From contig JBBBDQ010000754.1 of assembly GCA_037127315.1 (NCBI GenBank), positions 2,004,001 through 2,068,000 on the forward strand: 64,000 bases of DNA, written 5' to 3'. The notes under the pieces are model-generated. The model was not told the origin of the DNA, did not search any database, and worked only from the letters and a program-made list of their open reading frames with translations. This DNA is from Ascarosepion bandense. Lineage: Eukaryota; Mollusca; Cephalopoda; Sepiida; Sepiidae. Position 1 is the first letter of the stretch, and each line of letters begins with the position of its first letter. A program made the position numbers and the translations under genes. Below are positions 1 to 10,107 of this stretch, piece after piece.

Positions 1-2
1 CG

Positions 3-566
3 GAGGATGATCTTCGCTCGTTCTGGTCTCAGGCGCCAGGTAGCGATTATCTCAGCAACGCCGAGTTTTCGCTCACCTGGGGTTTGGCTCGGAATCGGTT
101 GCCTCTCAATGACATGGCCTTCATATCGGGCCTGGAAGATTTGACAGATTGTGAACGCTGCAACCTTGGCTTGGAAGAAACGGCTTCGCACGCCTTCTAC
201 GAATGTTTGCAGGTTCGCCATCTATGGTACCGTGTCGGCGAGTTGACTGATCGTATCGCGCCGCGAAGTCTTGTGCTCATTGATCGTGCATTTGCCTGCG
301 ACAATGTGTCACCCCCGTTTTCTGGGATGAAGCGTATGGTGTTTTTGTCGCTGCGATCCATGGCACGAATGGTGATCTGGACGACGCGAACGGAGGAAGT
401 CTTGCGTTTTTCACATCACGCTCTAATCCGATATTTTGAGCTGATGCTCAAAGTAAGGATTAGAACTGATTGGAAACTTTTGACTTCGACAAACTTCAGC
501 AAAAGATGGGTAAATGTGGCGAGCCTGGTTCGCGTGAACGGGGCTAGCCTTGATTTTCTCTTTTAG
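3..566 (+). pseudogene. LINE C-terminal region with zinc-knuckle (L1/Tx1-like?), 5' end off window
   Basis: The frame is open from the left edge of the window to a TAG at 564-566, so the 188 visible codons are the end of a longer protein; the methionine at 84 is internal. About 50 residues in, a C-x2-C...ET-x2-H-x4-C pattern (CERC, then ETASH and YEC) followed by the V-R-x-L-W motif matches the zinc-binding segment found after the reverse transcriptase in L1/Tx1-type LINEs (zf-RVT). The preceding stretch, with the tryptophan-rich block and RLPLNDM, also fits that domain. The base composition (GC-richer than the downstream 3' region) is typical of recently coding TE sequence. No reverse transcriptase is visible because it would lie upstream of the window. 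Family assignment is uncertain; a host gene is unlikely. Confidence 0.55.
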
Positions 567-1349
567 ATCTGCTGGTTACATCCGGGTGGATTCCTTTAGA
601 CCCCCCCCCCGGTTAACGTAGCTTTCTTTTGTGTACCTAGTTAATGTGAATGAATGTGTTCCTAGCCTGTACCCGGCTTTCTCTTTTGTTATGATCCAAG
701 TCTAGATTCCTAACCTTCCCAGTGTGATTTGGCCTCGTTTTATCTCGGCTGGTTCAGCCTTTCATTTTCCTATTCCATTAATTATTTTACCTCCCCAACA
801 TTTCCTTTGATAGTGTGCTTATTGATTTCGCCGTTTGGCGGAATACAGCGGCCACACTTTTTCTGCGATGGACGGGTCTTACAAATGTTGTTTTTTATTT
901 CGTTTTAAAAAAAAATTGTTGTATTGATAGTTTGTTTTGGGGTTCATCCCCCTCCCATCATTTCATCTTTCATTAAATGTTTTAAATTATGTATTATATA
1001 TAAATACATTTTTATTGTCATGGGTTTCCCCCTTTTTTAAGTGCCCCTTGTAAATTTGTGGTATTGTGGTGTATGAAGTATTGGGAGCTGATGGATGGGT
1101 TCTTGTGGTGAATGTGTAAATTGTAATCTGTGATTGGATCGTGATAGTGTTTAGCTAGGTATAGGATAGTTAAGTGAGTACCACACTCTAACCCACTTTT
1201 GGCCTTGTGCCATAATTTGTATTTTTATGCAAATAAATATTGGAATTGGTTAGTGTGAGCTGGGGACTACTGTTAACCTACGTGTTACTTGCTCTCTCAA
1301 CCACCCAAATTGCTGCAATCTACTACGGACCATTGTAGTGTAGCTACTG
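567..1349 (+). other. Probable LINE 3' untranslated region, then unassigned DNA
   Basis: This stretch follows the LINE stop codon. It holds a C-homopolymer near 600, long T/A runs and an AATAAA-like signal near 1232, which is compatible with a 3' UTR ending around 1250. From there to 1349 I see no recognisable feature. Confidence 0.35.
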
Positions 1350-2552
1350 AATAAGATATTATTTTATCATCTGTGTATTGTTTAACACCTCGACGATACA
1401 ACAAACCCAAACTAAAATTTTTCTATTGAGCGATTATCCGCTTATTTTATGTCAAAACTGCTAAGTTATTTTTTACAAACCGACTGCAAGACTTTTCTGT
1501 ATTTTTAGTGTCAGACGTTTGAAAATATGAACAGGATTCTGGCCTCTTCGTCACTAAATGCCATATTTTGAAGAAAGGGAGGCGAAACGAACTACGCAGA
1601 ATAATGGAAAATCATGAAAGTGATACTTTAAAAATAAATGGAAACGTGACTTAAAAAAAAACGATGTTGTATATTGTCGACATTTGCTATCGTCTGCTCA
1701 AATGCCAGTTCCTTTGCAATGGCCAAAATTGACAAGGCCGTACTTACAAAGGAGTGTCGATTGGAAATGCGCTGTGACCGTCTGATGTCTGACAAGATCA
1801 CTGCGAATCTATTAGAAACATTTTTTAATGAACATAGAAGACAAAAGCGAAAAGATGATAGTATTATTAATATTAAAAATGATGTGTAATATTGGCTCAC
1901 AATGGCTGCCGAATACGTCGTTAATGGGAAGTGGCAGTGTAAGAAAAATTCACGGAGACTGTTCCAGAACAATAGTGACTAATTGAACGAAGTGGGATAA
2001 GTGATTTCATTTCGGAGACGTTTCGTTAGCAAGTAAACAGATTCGACAAAATATGTGCGCACAGATTATGATATTTACAGTAGTCTCGACAAAAGTAGCC
2101 ACACTCCGCCATAACGACTACGATAGGAACATTTCATGTACTCTACCGGTCATAATTATTAGACAACCCCAGTGTTAAAAAATATGTATTTCATACAATT
2201 TTTTAGTATTTATTGCCAAGTGAATAATTGTAAAAGAAAATAGAATGGTACTTTTGTTAATACTGCACAATAACATATGCATCAAATGAATTTAAAAATA
2301 TTTAATAATTACCTATATTGAAGTTTCATCAATGAAAGAATAAAGAAAATTTAGGGTGATTCGGACGAGTTCATCATTCAGCCATTGTGAGGTAATATTT
2401 AGCGTGATTCGGACGAGTTCATCATTCATCTATTGTGAGCTAATATTACTCATCATTTAAGAGGATAATCGCTCAATAGAAAAAAATTAGTTTGGGTTTG
2501 TTTTATCGTCGAGGTGTTAAACAATACACAGATGATAAAATAAAATCTTATT
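1350..2552. mobile_element. Nonautonomous DNA transposon with about 88-bp terminal inverted repeats
   Basis: The sequence 1350-1437 (AATAAGATATTATTTTATCA, then a block around CACCTCGACGAT and TTGAGCGATTATCC) is repeated in inverse orientation at 2465-2552 with only a few mismatches. This makes an inverted-repeat-bounded element of about 1.2 kb. The interior encodes only short frames (for example a 71-codon frame at 1674-1889 with no recognisable motif), so no transposase is evident. A 48-bp direct duplication lies just inside the right repeat. The right repeat is also enclosed by a second inverted-repeat pair (2137/2700), so the two structures interleave. Superfamily not determined; no clear target duplication seen. 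Confidence 0.7.
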
Positions 2553-2700
2553 GCTTTCTTGGCTTGTAAAATTTGAAAAGTAATAATAATAAAATAACCA
2601 TTTTATTTTCATTTAGAATTACCCATTTAAAAATAGTATGAAATACATAATTTCTTTTAAAAAACTGGGGTAGCCTAGTAATTATGGCCGGTAGTGTACA
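2137..2700. mobile_element. Tc1/mariner-like MITE, about 70-bp inverted repeats
   Basis: The left end (TGTACTCTACCGGTCATAAT) and the right end (inverse of TGTACACTACCGGCCATAAT) form an inverted repeat of about 70 bp, 2137-2205 against 2632-2700. A TA dinucleotide at each tip and the CACTACCGG-CATAATTATT type terminus suggest the Tc1/mariner group. There is no transposase. A third partial terminus of the same kind occurs at 17866-17885. The unit overlaps the 1350-2552 element. Confidence 0.6.
2351..2449 (+). repeat. Two-copy tandem repeat, 48-bp period
   Basis: Two adjacent copies both containing GTGATTCGGACGAGTTCATC and ending in a TATTGTGAG-like block start near 2356 and 2404. They lie within the right half of the inverted-repeat element. 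Confidence 0.85.
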
Positions 2701-3287
2701 TTCTTTGAAACATTGGCAATATCGGTGTATAACAGGGTGTCCAGAAATTGTCATAATTTAAAACGTGAATATTTGAGTAACTACATATAAAAAGTAAATG
2801 AAATTAAATACGGTTCATATCAAACAACAATAGATTTATTCTTCAGAATTTGAATGTGGTATACAAAGGGATGTAATTTTTATAACCGATTTAAAAATTC
2901 TTTATAAATTTTAATATGCGCGCTAAATGTGACAGGACACACCTTTAGTCGGAAGTTCAACTTCTGCTAAATACGCTGTAGCATGATTTCTGTAGCATTC
3001 GTCAGTGTCCTAACTTTATCTAGGCTTGTAAGAATATGTGGTAAAGACCTCTTCGTTCACATATATCCATAGAAAAAAAATCACAATGTATCAAATAAAG
3101 GGAACGTGGTAGCCATTACAACAGTTTTTTATCATTCTCACGGGCAAGACCGATCCATCTTCTCATTAAGATAAGTCCGCACGGTCAACTTAGTTCGTTT
3201 ATAGATATTTTTGTAAAAAAAATTGAGTGACAATAGGCCATGTTATTAAAATATAAAATGATGTTAGTGCTTGGAGACATCTATATG
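2701..3287. other. Unassigned AT-rich DNA
   Basis: No coding signal. The block starting near 2731 (CAGGGTGTCCAGAAATTGTC) looks like the end of a DNA transposon, but I find no partner terminus in the window. Confidence 0.3.
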
Positions 3288-3585
3288 TCAGTCAGTTACG
3301 TGCCATACACATTTTGGGCGATCAAGTCTCGAAAGCGACATTAATGACTGCGCAGAAGATTATCCCGCAGTAGTTTGCCATTGCTTTCTGCGGTAGTCTG
3401 GTTGCCAGTCACGGCTATACAACCTAATCTGTTTTATTATTTAACCCACAACTGGAGGGAAAATACGGTTTACTACCTTTTCCAAGGGCAATTGTGCGTA
3501 AGTGAATGCAAGGATTTCAACTGGAATTCGATCTCGGCACCCCGATTTGTCTTTCCGAATCGATATCACTGCACCAAAATGCACA
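3288..3585 (-). mobile_element. SINE-1 (tRNA-derived), full-length-like copy
   Basis: Read on the minus strand, the copy begins with a tRNA-like head containing A-box-like GGTGCAGTGATATCG and B-box-like GAATTCCAGTTGAA. It continues through the body shared by every SINE-1 copy in the window (GGGTTAAATAA, GGTTGCCAAC-like, GCAAACTACTGCGGGATAAT, TCGAGAC-TTGATCGCCC) to the ACTGACTGAC end. Such an element would be transcribed by RNA polymerase III and mobilised by a LINE. It is diverged from the other copies (for example at 35500 and 23338) by scattered substitutions. Confidence 0.8.
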
Positions 3586-4202
3586 TACTTTCATATATAT
3601 AAGTCAACAGCCGTATACAAATGAACTTATCTTAATGAACTTATCTAAACTATCGCCCGTTTCACAGGTGTAGAGGCTCATCCCTTGTTCCCTGTTTAGG
3701 ATGTGGTTTCCGGCTTTCTTTTTTCCAATCTTTCACTGTTTTCTTTTTCTTTTTTCTTTTTTTTTTCAATTGGAGTAAATTATCTCCCGGTTCACACTCC
3801 ACCCATGTCTATTGAACAGGTGTAGAGGCTCATCGCTTTTTCCCTGTTTAGGATGTGGTTACCGGCTTTCTTTTTTCCAATCATCTCACTGTTTTTTTAT
3901 TTTTTATTTTTTCAATTGGAGTAGATAAACTAAACTATCGCCCGGTTCACACTCCACCCTCATCTATTAAACAGGTGTAGAGGCTCATCCCTTGTTCCCT
4001 GTTTAGGATGTGGCTTCCGGCTTTCTCTCTTCCAACCTTTTCACTCTTTTCTTTTTTTTCTTTTTTCCAATTGGAGTAGATAGAGTAAACTATCGCCCGG
4101 TTCACACTCCACCCTCGTCTATTGAACAGGTTTAGAGGCTCATCCCTTGTTCCCTGTTTAGGATGTGGTTTCCGGCTTTCTCTTTCCCAATACTTTCACT
4201 CT
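3586..4202 (+). repeat. Tandem repeat, about 155-bp unit, 4 copies, in LINE-B 3' region
   Basis: The phrase AGGTGTAGAGGCTCATC recurs at 3666, 3818, 3973 and (as AGGTTTAGAGG) 4128, giving periods of 152, 155 and 155 bp. Each unit contains CTATCGCCCGGTTCACACTCC, GTTTAGGATGTGG and a T/C-rich tract of varying length. The array runs directly into a LINE-B 3' end, so it appears to be part of that element's 3' untranslated region. The first 60 bases are unassigned. Confidence 0.85.
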
Positions 4203-4265
4203 TACTTAGCCCCCTGCACATCTGTGACGTTACCGCCTTGCTCGGGGTGATACGATTAAAAATAT
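4203..4265 (+). mobile_element. LINE-B 3' terminus
   Basis: CTTAGCCCCCTGCACATCTG, then a GTTACCGCCTTGCTCGGGGTGA block and ACGATTAAAA match the 3' end of the other LINE-B copies (28.9, 33.6, 40.4, 45.6 kb). The A-run has evolved into a TA microsatellite. Confidence 0.75.
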
Positions 4266-4549
4266 ATATATATATATATAGTCAGAATCGGGTAGATATT
4301 CCCGGTATTTTTTCTAAGTGTAATTTTATGTAAAACTTTGTTTTAATTATAGTAATCGTAATAATAACTTTTTTAAAAGTGCTAGTACCACTGTCAGTTA
4401 AAATTTATAAAATAATTCTCCTAAATTCTCATGAAAATTTATTTCTCAACTTCACTAATTTTTATAGCTTTTTCCAGTACTGTTCAAGTTCCCTTCCTCG
4501 CCTTTTGTTTGAAATTGTGTCAAAAGTCAACATATTGATTATGTGATTT

Positions 4550-5266
4550 CTAGCAGTATAGCCCGGCGTTGCTCGGGTGTAATGAAAGCTTTAAAACTAA
4601 TCCATGATCCTGGACTCTTTGGACGTTGGCACGAAAGACTAAAAAGCAATAGTTGTTTCCAGTTAAAGCCAAACCGTAGACTGAAAGAAAAATGAATGGA
4701 TGCAAGCCAAATTTTGATTTCCTGGTATCGATATCAAGTTTTTTTTCGTCGTAAACTGAATTTTGAAGGCTAAATAAGCCCTGTGAGTAAATGGTATCAT
4801 GGCTGAGACTAAGAACTACAATTATACCTACTTAGAGCCAAGCCTGAAGCAAAAACTAAAATAAAAGGTCTGAGAATAATACAGATACATGCAGATGAAC
4901 AGACACACGCACAAACATATTGCCTTTTATATATATACATATTATCTATTTTCTGCACTCTTGTAAGAACTGCAACCTTGAAACTTCTGAATATCGTTTA
5001 TTATGTCTTTTTCTATGAGTGTATCAAATTTGATTAAAATCGGACCACTCTTTCTATAACCCGATTTTTTCGATTATCGATATTTATCGTTAGTACCTCA
5101 ACACAAAACCGAGCTAAGAACACTCGCAGACGCTTGTAGTACAACTGTGAAAATATTCAAGAAAACCGGTTCAGCCGTTTCGGAGCCGTTTCGTTTCGTT
5201 TCAGCCGTTTCTGTAGGTAATGGACACACACACAGACACACAGTTCCTTTTATAAATAAGTTTAGA
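4550..5266 (-). mobile_element. Helitron-B, nonautonomous, about 717 bp
   Basis: On the minus strand the element starts TCTAAACTTATTTATAAAAG and ends with CCCGAGCAACGCCGGG, a short spacer ATACTG and CTAG. A GC-rich hairpin about 10 nt before CTRR and a 5' TC are the classical Helitron termini. No Rep/helicase is encoded. It shares its whole length with the 60861-61593 copy. In this copy the flanking bases are not the ideal A/T pair. Confidence 0.75.
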
Positions 5267-5392
5267 ATATATCATCTAATTTCATGTGAAGTCAATTTTA
5301 GTTCTGTCTGCTGCTTAATTTTCTCAAGTGATGTAGTTTCTGTTTCTCGACACTTGGTACAGTCTTTTGTCATTCTGTAGCGTTACTCTACA

Positions 5393-5740
5393 ACAGGGGT
5401 CGGGTAACCTTTTCTGGAGTGAGGGCCGAAAAGCTGTATAGAGTCATGAATGAGGGCCAAACAGCTATCACAACCTACAAAAAAAGATTTCTTGCTACGT
5501 AAGAAATACAATTAGAAACGGTAAGTGATTTAATGAGACCCTTGATTTTCCTTATTCTGCGATAACTTCTCTACATCAGTTGCAATATTTGCTGATGACA
5601 GAAGCAAAGTACCATCCAGGTCTTCGTCACGTAATCTTGTTCTTAAATGGCTTGTAGACTCTACAACATTCAAAGGACGATAGCAATTTTTTCCACATAC
5701 AAAACTTAAGAGACACTCAAATATGTTATATGAACAGAAT
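5393..5740 (-). pseudogene. hAT transposase C-terminal remnant with terminal repeat
   Basis: The right-hand (3') end on the minus strand is a CAGGGGTCGGGTAACCTTTT terminus at 5393-5412, typical of hAT elements, followed by GAGGGCC-rich subterminal sequence. Minus-strand 5735-5540 reads in one frame as about 60 residues, including HLRTRLRDEDLDGTL and LLSSANIATDVEKL, resembling the C-terminal region of GTF2IRD2/ZBED-type hAT transposases (R-x-R-L-x-D-E-x-L). The rest of the transposase is missing, cut off by LINE-like sequence at about 5745. Family assignment is from motif memory, not a search. Confidence 0.6.
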
Positions 5741-5744
5741 GAAT

Positions 5745-6110
5745 GTTTAGGGGATGAAGTTTATGAGAATATGGAGGAGTAATAACGGGTGACCCAGCAT
5801 TCGAAAATCTCTGGTTTGTTGTGTTTGGGTCTGCATTATAGTCAAAATTTGCGGTTCTTGGTGGAAATGAATTTTTCTGATGAGAACATCTTTCTGATTA
5901 TTGGTGTTTGGGAGATGTTGTTGGATTTGTAAGAGGTGACATTTGTGACACGAAATAATAGTTCTTTTAAAGAATAAGTTTTGCGATATTGCGTCTGTTG
6001 ATAACAATATTTCGCAAGACCCCGTAAACGATTTTGACCTCTACCATGTCGTACAGACGAAGATTCGGAAGCATCAGCCCACATATGGCAACAATGCTTC
6101 ATAATTGGTC
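5745..6110 (-). pseudogene. CR1-like LINE (LINE-C type) RT-downstream fragment
   Basis: The minus strand encodes a degenerate match to the conserved segment after the reverse transcriptase: HCCHMWADASESS followed by RGQNRLRGLAK, parallel to the YCCHIWSGAP...LDKIQRRICN block of LINE-B copies. Two overlapping frames carry it, so a frameshift is present. Strongly diverged; assigned to LINE-C rather than LINE-B because the spacing differs. Confidence 0.45.
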
Positions 6111-6693
6111 TGATATGACTTCCTAGAATTTAAGGCAAGACAGAAAAACACGAGTAACTTTAGAAGCGCTGGAATGCAAAATAAATAAATAAATAGATAT
6201 ATTCCATCTTAAACATAAGCCATGCTATCGAGAAGCCTTGGTATCCAATGGCCATGATATCAGTTTAAGTGTTGGCAAATAAATTTAATGTATATAATTA
6301 TATATCAGTATAGATTTCAATGAGTACCCTTTCTTTGATGAAAATCACTTCATTATAATATTGACTGATTCGCTTTTACGACTTAGGAATACTTTGCAGA
6401 AAATATTTTTATATTGTACCTAATTTTTTTTTCTCAGGTGATAATGATTTTGTGAGACAATTTCTTGCTAATTAACCTAAACCTACTGAGAGAAGAGATG
6501 TGTTCATACCTTTTCTTCTGGTATTTGCAAGTAAGTTAATATAAAGAATTATACTGGAATAGAAACTAAACTAACAAATTTAAAATCCCGAGCCATTGTT
6601 TATTAACCAACGAAAACATCCATGTCTACATTACTTTGTATTACTGAAATTGAAATTATATGCCCAGAAGATAATAAAGTTGAAATCATATAA
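6111..6693. other. Unassigned AT-rich DNA
   Basis: No ORF, RNA gene or repeat recognised. Short (AATA)n near 6180 only. Confidence 0.4.
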
Positions 6694-7426
6694 TCTATAT
6701 ATATATATAAAAGGCAATCTGTGAATCTAGGTGTGACTGTTCCCTATGCACGCCTACATTTTTTAAGCTACGCCGTCCAAACTTTTTAGGGACACATATC
6801 TACAGGGAAGCCAGGTCGACACGTACTTTTTGAGTTTTAAGTTCAGCAATTTCCCCTTTCGCACTTTTTGGCTAATGGTGCAGATTGTTACATTTGCTCA
6901 GTAAAACATCCAAGATATAAAATGGGTTGCTAGTTTATGTCACAGAAATCAGATCACACGTGTCAAACGCGACTGAAAAAAATAAAAATAAAAAAACAAA
7001 AATGAGCCTTTATGTATTATTTAAATTCCAACGTTTTAAAAATTCATTTGGTCAACAAAAATATGTAAATATTTTCCCCCGTTATTTTGAAACAAAAGAC
7101 ATTTCTAAAAAAAATCTGAATTGAGTTTTTATATTTCTAATTTCAGTAAAACAAATAAATATTTTTTTTATGTTAAACTCATTTAGTCAACAAAAATTGT
7201 AAATATTTTTCTCCGTAATTTTGAAACAAAAACAAATGCAATGTTGTTTACAATGTCACACAAAACATTAAATCATGTTTACGCAAAACAAAACAAAAAG
7301 ATTTTTTTAATAGAATTGTTTAACAAATTTGAAACAACATGTTTTTATATAATTATTTTTTATATAACCGAGTCCTATTACTAAAATGTTCTGAGATGCC
7401 TGGGCAACGCCGGGCTATGATGCTAC
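6694..7426 (+). mobile_element. Helitron-A, nonautonomous, about 733 bp
   Basis: The element starts TCTATATATATATATAAAAG after a host A (6693). It ends with GGGCAACGCCGGG, a GC-rich hairpin, then CTATGATG and CTAC (ancestral CTAG) before a host T (7427). This is the Helitron signature of insertion between A and T with no target duplication. The interior is AT-rich, with repeated motifs built around AATATTTTTCCCCG and no Rep/helicase coding. Other copies are at 24702-25598 and 62897-63353. Confidence 0.8.
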
Positions 7427-8048
7427 TATAATATAATCCACTGAGTATGAAATTATCTTGTCAACCTTTTCATAGATTGGTCATCGGAAAGCGTCGCGTA
7501 AACACAAAGCAATAAAAAAAACAAGTAACAAGAAGAACAATGACACATAATAAAATTAAATTTAATATGGAATAATATAGTATCTAGTTGTTCTTTTCCA
7601 AAGTGTCCTCGCTCAGATTCTCTCCATTAAATCGACCTCGTGTCACCTCAACCCACAGTGGAAAATATATTTTCTAAGATGCCGATTCACTAAGGTGTTC
7701 AGCTAGTAACTCATCAGGAACGCTTACTTAATATACTTTTGTTTGATTATTTTGGTTTAGCAGATTATCGACCTGCATATTTAATGCTGAAATATAAATC
7801 TATTTTCATTCTATTTTATTTTATTTTATTTATGTTGATACTAATGGTTTTTGGATACAAGTGTTACCAATAGTTTTACCAAGATGATTTTCAACTAAAT
7901 AAGTATAACGAACACGAACAAGTGGATTTTAAACTCTACTCACTGTTTAATAATTCCCTGGTATTATCTATTGCATCTCCCACACATCCAATTTTACCGC
8001 ACATTGTATTCGCTCAATTTAATGGCGGGGTTGCCAGAAATCTATATG
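7427..8048. other. Unassigned AT-rich DNA
   Basis: No feature recognised, apart from a short (ATTTT)n tract near 7810. Confidence 0.4.
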
Positions 8049-8705
8049 TTTTTTTATATAATCATTTCGCCCAAAAGAAGGCATTTTACTGCCATTGTTG
8101 TGCAGGAGGTTACAAAGGAAGTTATGAGTGACAGGTTATAGAGGGTGTCAGAAAGTGGGTACGAAAAGGATGAGAATACTGATAGTAGTGGAGTAGAAAG
8201 GAGCATGAGAGAGAGGATGCAGGTTACTGTGATAGGATATGAATATTGACTTTTCATTTAAATTCTTGGAGATTGTAGCCGTCGGGAAAGCAAATAAACG
8301 GAAGGGAATTCCACAGACGAGATTTGAGAGAAAAGAGACTGAGAGTAGAATTTGCGTTTAAATTTTATTGGTTTCACGGTAAAAGGGTGGCAGCTAGTTG
8401 CCTAATCTTGTTGCTCGAGTAATTTCATACATGGCGGTTTACCAGGGAGCTAAATTCATCGGAGCCGAAGTCGTGAAAGTATTTGTAGAAGAGGCACAAG
8501 GAAGCCACATTGCATCGGTGAGAAAGTGTAAGTCGGGATCGATCACATTATAGATTTTCCGTACGATTTTGTCAAGGACTATAATATATTTTTGTTTATT
8601 TTTTTATTATTGGAATAGCTATTATATTACATATAATGAGTGCCTCATTATATGTCCCAGGAACCTCTGCTGTCAAGGACCCCGAGGTGGATAGCAGGAT
8701 ATCTA
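8049..8705 (-). pseudogene. LINE-B 3' half, 5'-truncated, interrupted
   Basis: On the minus strand this carries the C-terminal coding region (GNVASLCLFYKYFHDF-like, R-P-LWNSLP-like and FK-N-L blocks, all frameshifted) and then the LINE-B 3' terminus with its poly-A at 8049-8060. At 8580-8671 a 92-bp AT-rich stretch interrupts it, flanked by the 9-bp direct repeat GTCAAGGAC at 8571-8579 and 8672-8680. The last 30 bases of that insert (CATTATATGTCCCAGGAACC) resemble a piece of LINE-A. Confidence 0.7.
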
Positions 8706-8835
8706 TGTTGTTTTTGTATTTTCATTAACGAACATTCTTGATCCCATCAGTTCTCAGCCAGAGATATTTGCTTATTATCTTTTTCCCTCTATCTTACCTG
8801 TGAGTATCAGAATCTTTTATTCATCTTTCCTCATA
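8706..8835. other. Short unassigned spacer
   Basis: T-rich sequence between LINE-B copies; nothing recognised. Confidence 0.3.
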
Positions 8836-9035
8836 TTTTTTTATAATCATATCGCCCCAAGCAAGGCATTTTACTGCCACTGTTTTGCAGGGGGGTTACA
8901 TAGAAAAAAGTCATGAGAAAGAGTGACAGGTTATAGGAGGTGTCAGGAAGTGGTTAAGGATGAGAATACTGATGAGAGTGGAGTGGACGAAGAAAGGAGT
9001 ATGAGAGAGAGAGAAGTTGAATGTGGCCATAAAGT
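8836..9035 (-). mobile_element. LINE-B 3' tail, strongly 5'-truncated
   Basis: The 3' end of LINE-B on the minus strand: T-run, then TATCGCCCCAAGCAAGGC and a GTTACAT block. It breaks off after about 200 bp at TGTGGCCATAAAGTGAGGGA, which is not LINE-B body. The same break and same continuation occur at about 34310. Confidence 0.75.
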
Positions 9036-9118
9036 GAGGGATCTGTTTATATATTGGTTGAAATGTAGAATTGATACCCCATTTTGTATCCATATTATAA
9101 TAGTATAGAATTTTTTTT
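9018..9118. repeat. 105-bp hairpin-bearing spacer shared with 34310-34410
   Basis: The sequence from GGCCATAAAGTGAGGGATCT to AATAGTATAG is found again at 34317-34408 in the same setting, between two LINE-B tails. It contains an imperfect inverted repeat (GGGATCTGTT ... AATTGATACCCC) that is perfect in the other copy. Confidence 0.7.
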
Positions 9119-9845
9119 TATAATCGTGTCGCCCCAAGCGAAGCATTTTACTACCACTGTTTTGCAGGGGGTTACATAGAAACAAAATTATGAGAAAGAG
9201 TGACAGGTTATAGGAGGTGTCAGGAAGTGGCTAAGAGAAGGATGAGAATAGTGATGAAAGTGGAGTGGACTGAGAAAGGAGCATGCGAGAGACATAGGAT
9301 GCAAGTTAGTGAGATAGGAGATGACGACTTTACATTTAAATTCTTGGAAAATGTAACTGTCGGTGAAACAATTAAACCGAAAGGTATTCCAGGGGCGGGA
9401 AGTGCGAGGAAAGAGACTGATAGAGTAGAATTTGCGTTTATATTTTATTCGTTTCACAGTAAAAGGGTGGGACCTAGTTGCTACTACTGTGGATCGAGTA
9501 AATTCGTAGATCGGGGGCACCAGTGAGCTAATTTCATCGGAGCAGAAGCCGTGAAAGTATTTGTAGAAGAGACACAGGAAGGCCACATTGCGCCGGTGAG
9601 AAAGTGACTGTATCTGAGCTGCCAAGTCGGGATCGATCATATTACAGATTCTTCGTTGGATTTTGTCAAGGACCCCTAGGTGGATAGTAGGGGCACTCGA
9701 CCGGATATGGCTGCAGCATTCAATGCCCGGGCGGATGCTAAGTTGGGATCGATCACATTACAGATTCTTCGTTGGATTTTGTCAAGGACCTCTAGGTGGA
9801 TAGTAGGGGCACTCGACCAGATATGGCTGCAGTATTCATTACATT
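9110..9845 (-). pseudogene. LINE-B C-terminal coding region and 3' end
   Basis: Minus-strand reading 9640-9188 gives a 150-codon open frame containing IDPDLAAQIQSLSHRRNVAF, LCLFYKYFHGFCSDEISSLV, a TSRPWNTFRFNCF block and an FKCK motif. These are the conserved segments after the reverse transcriptase of the CR1/jockey-like LINE-B. The 3' terminus and poly-A are at 9110-9185. The upstream part contains a 114-bp internal tandem duplication, so the protein would be disrupted. Confidence 0.75.
9626..9845 (-). repeat. 114-bp tandem duplication inside LINE-B
   Basis: AAGTCGGGATCGATCATATT at 9626 recurs as AAGTTGGGATCGATCACATT at 9740. The two units match through GGATATGGCTGCAGCATTCA (about 95% identity by eye). 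The duplicated segment corresponds to the EYCCHIWSGAP...LDKIQRRICNVID stretch. Confidence 0.85.
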
Positions 9846-10107
9846 CTTTGGAAAAAGTATGAATTTGTCTTCTGTTTCTCCACAGCTATGGGAAACTAGC
9901 ATAGCAGAATAGGTACTGTAGTCTTGGTTAGAATCCAGTTTACCATAGTAACAATTTGTATCCTACTACAAGAAAATGTCCTCACTGCATGCAATTCGAG
10001 GTTGCTTGTGGTACCAAAAGTTCCATGAAAATTCTAGGGAAAAATCCGGTTAAACCCGCCTATAATGTATGCCAGTACAACTAAGTATATTTATTATACT
10101 TATTTTT

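Noticed and set aside
3375..3602. 75-codon frame
   Set aside because: Antisense reading of SINE-1.
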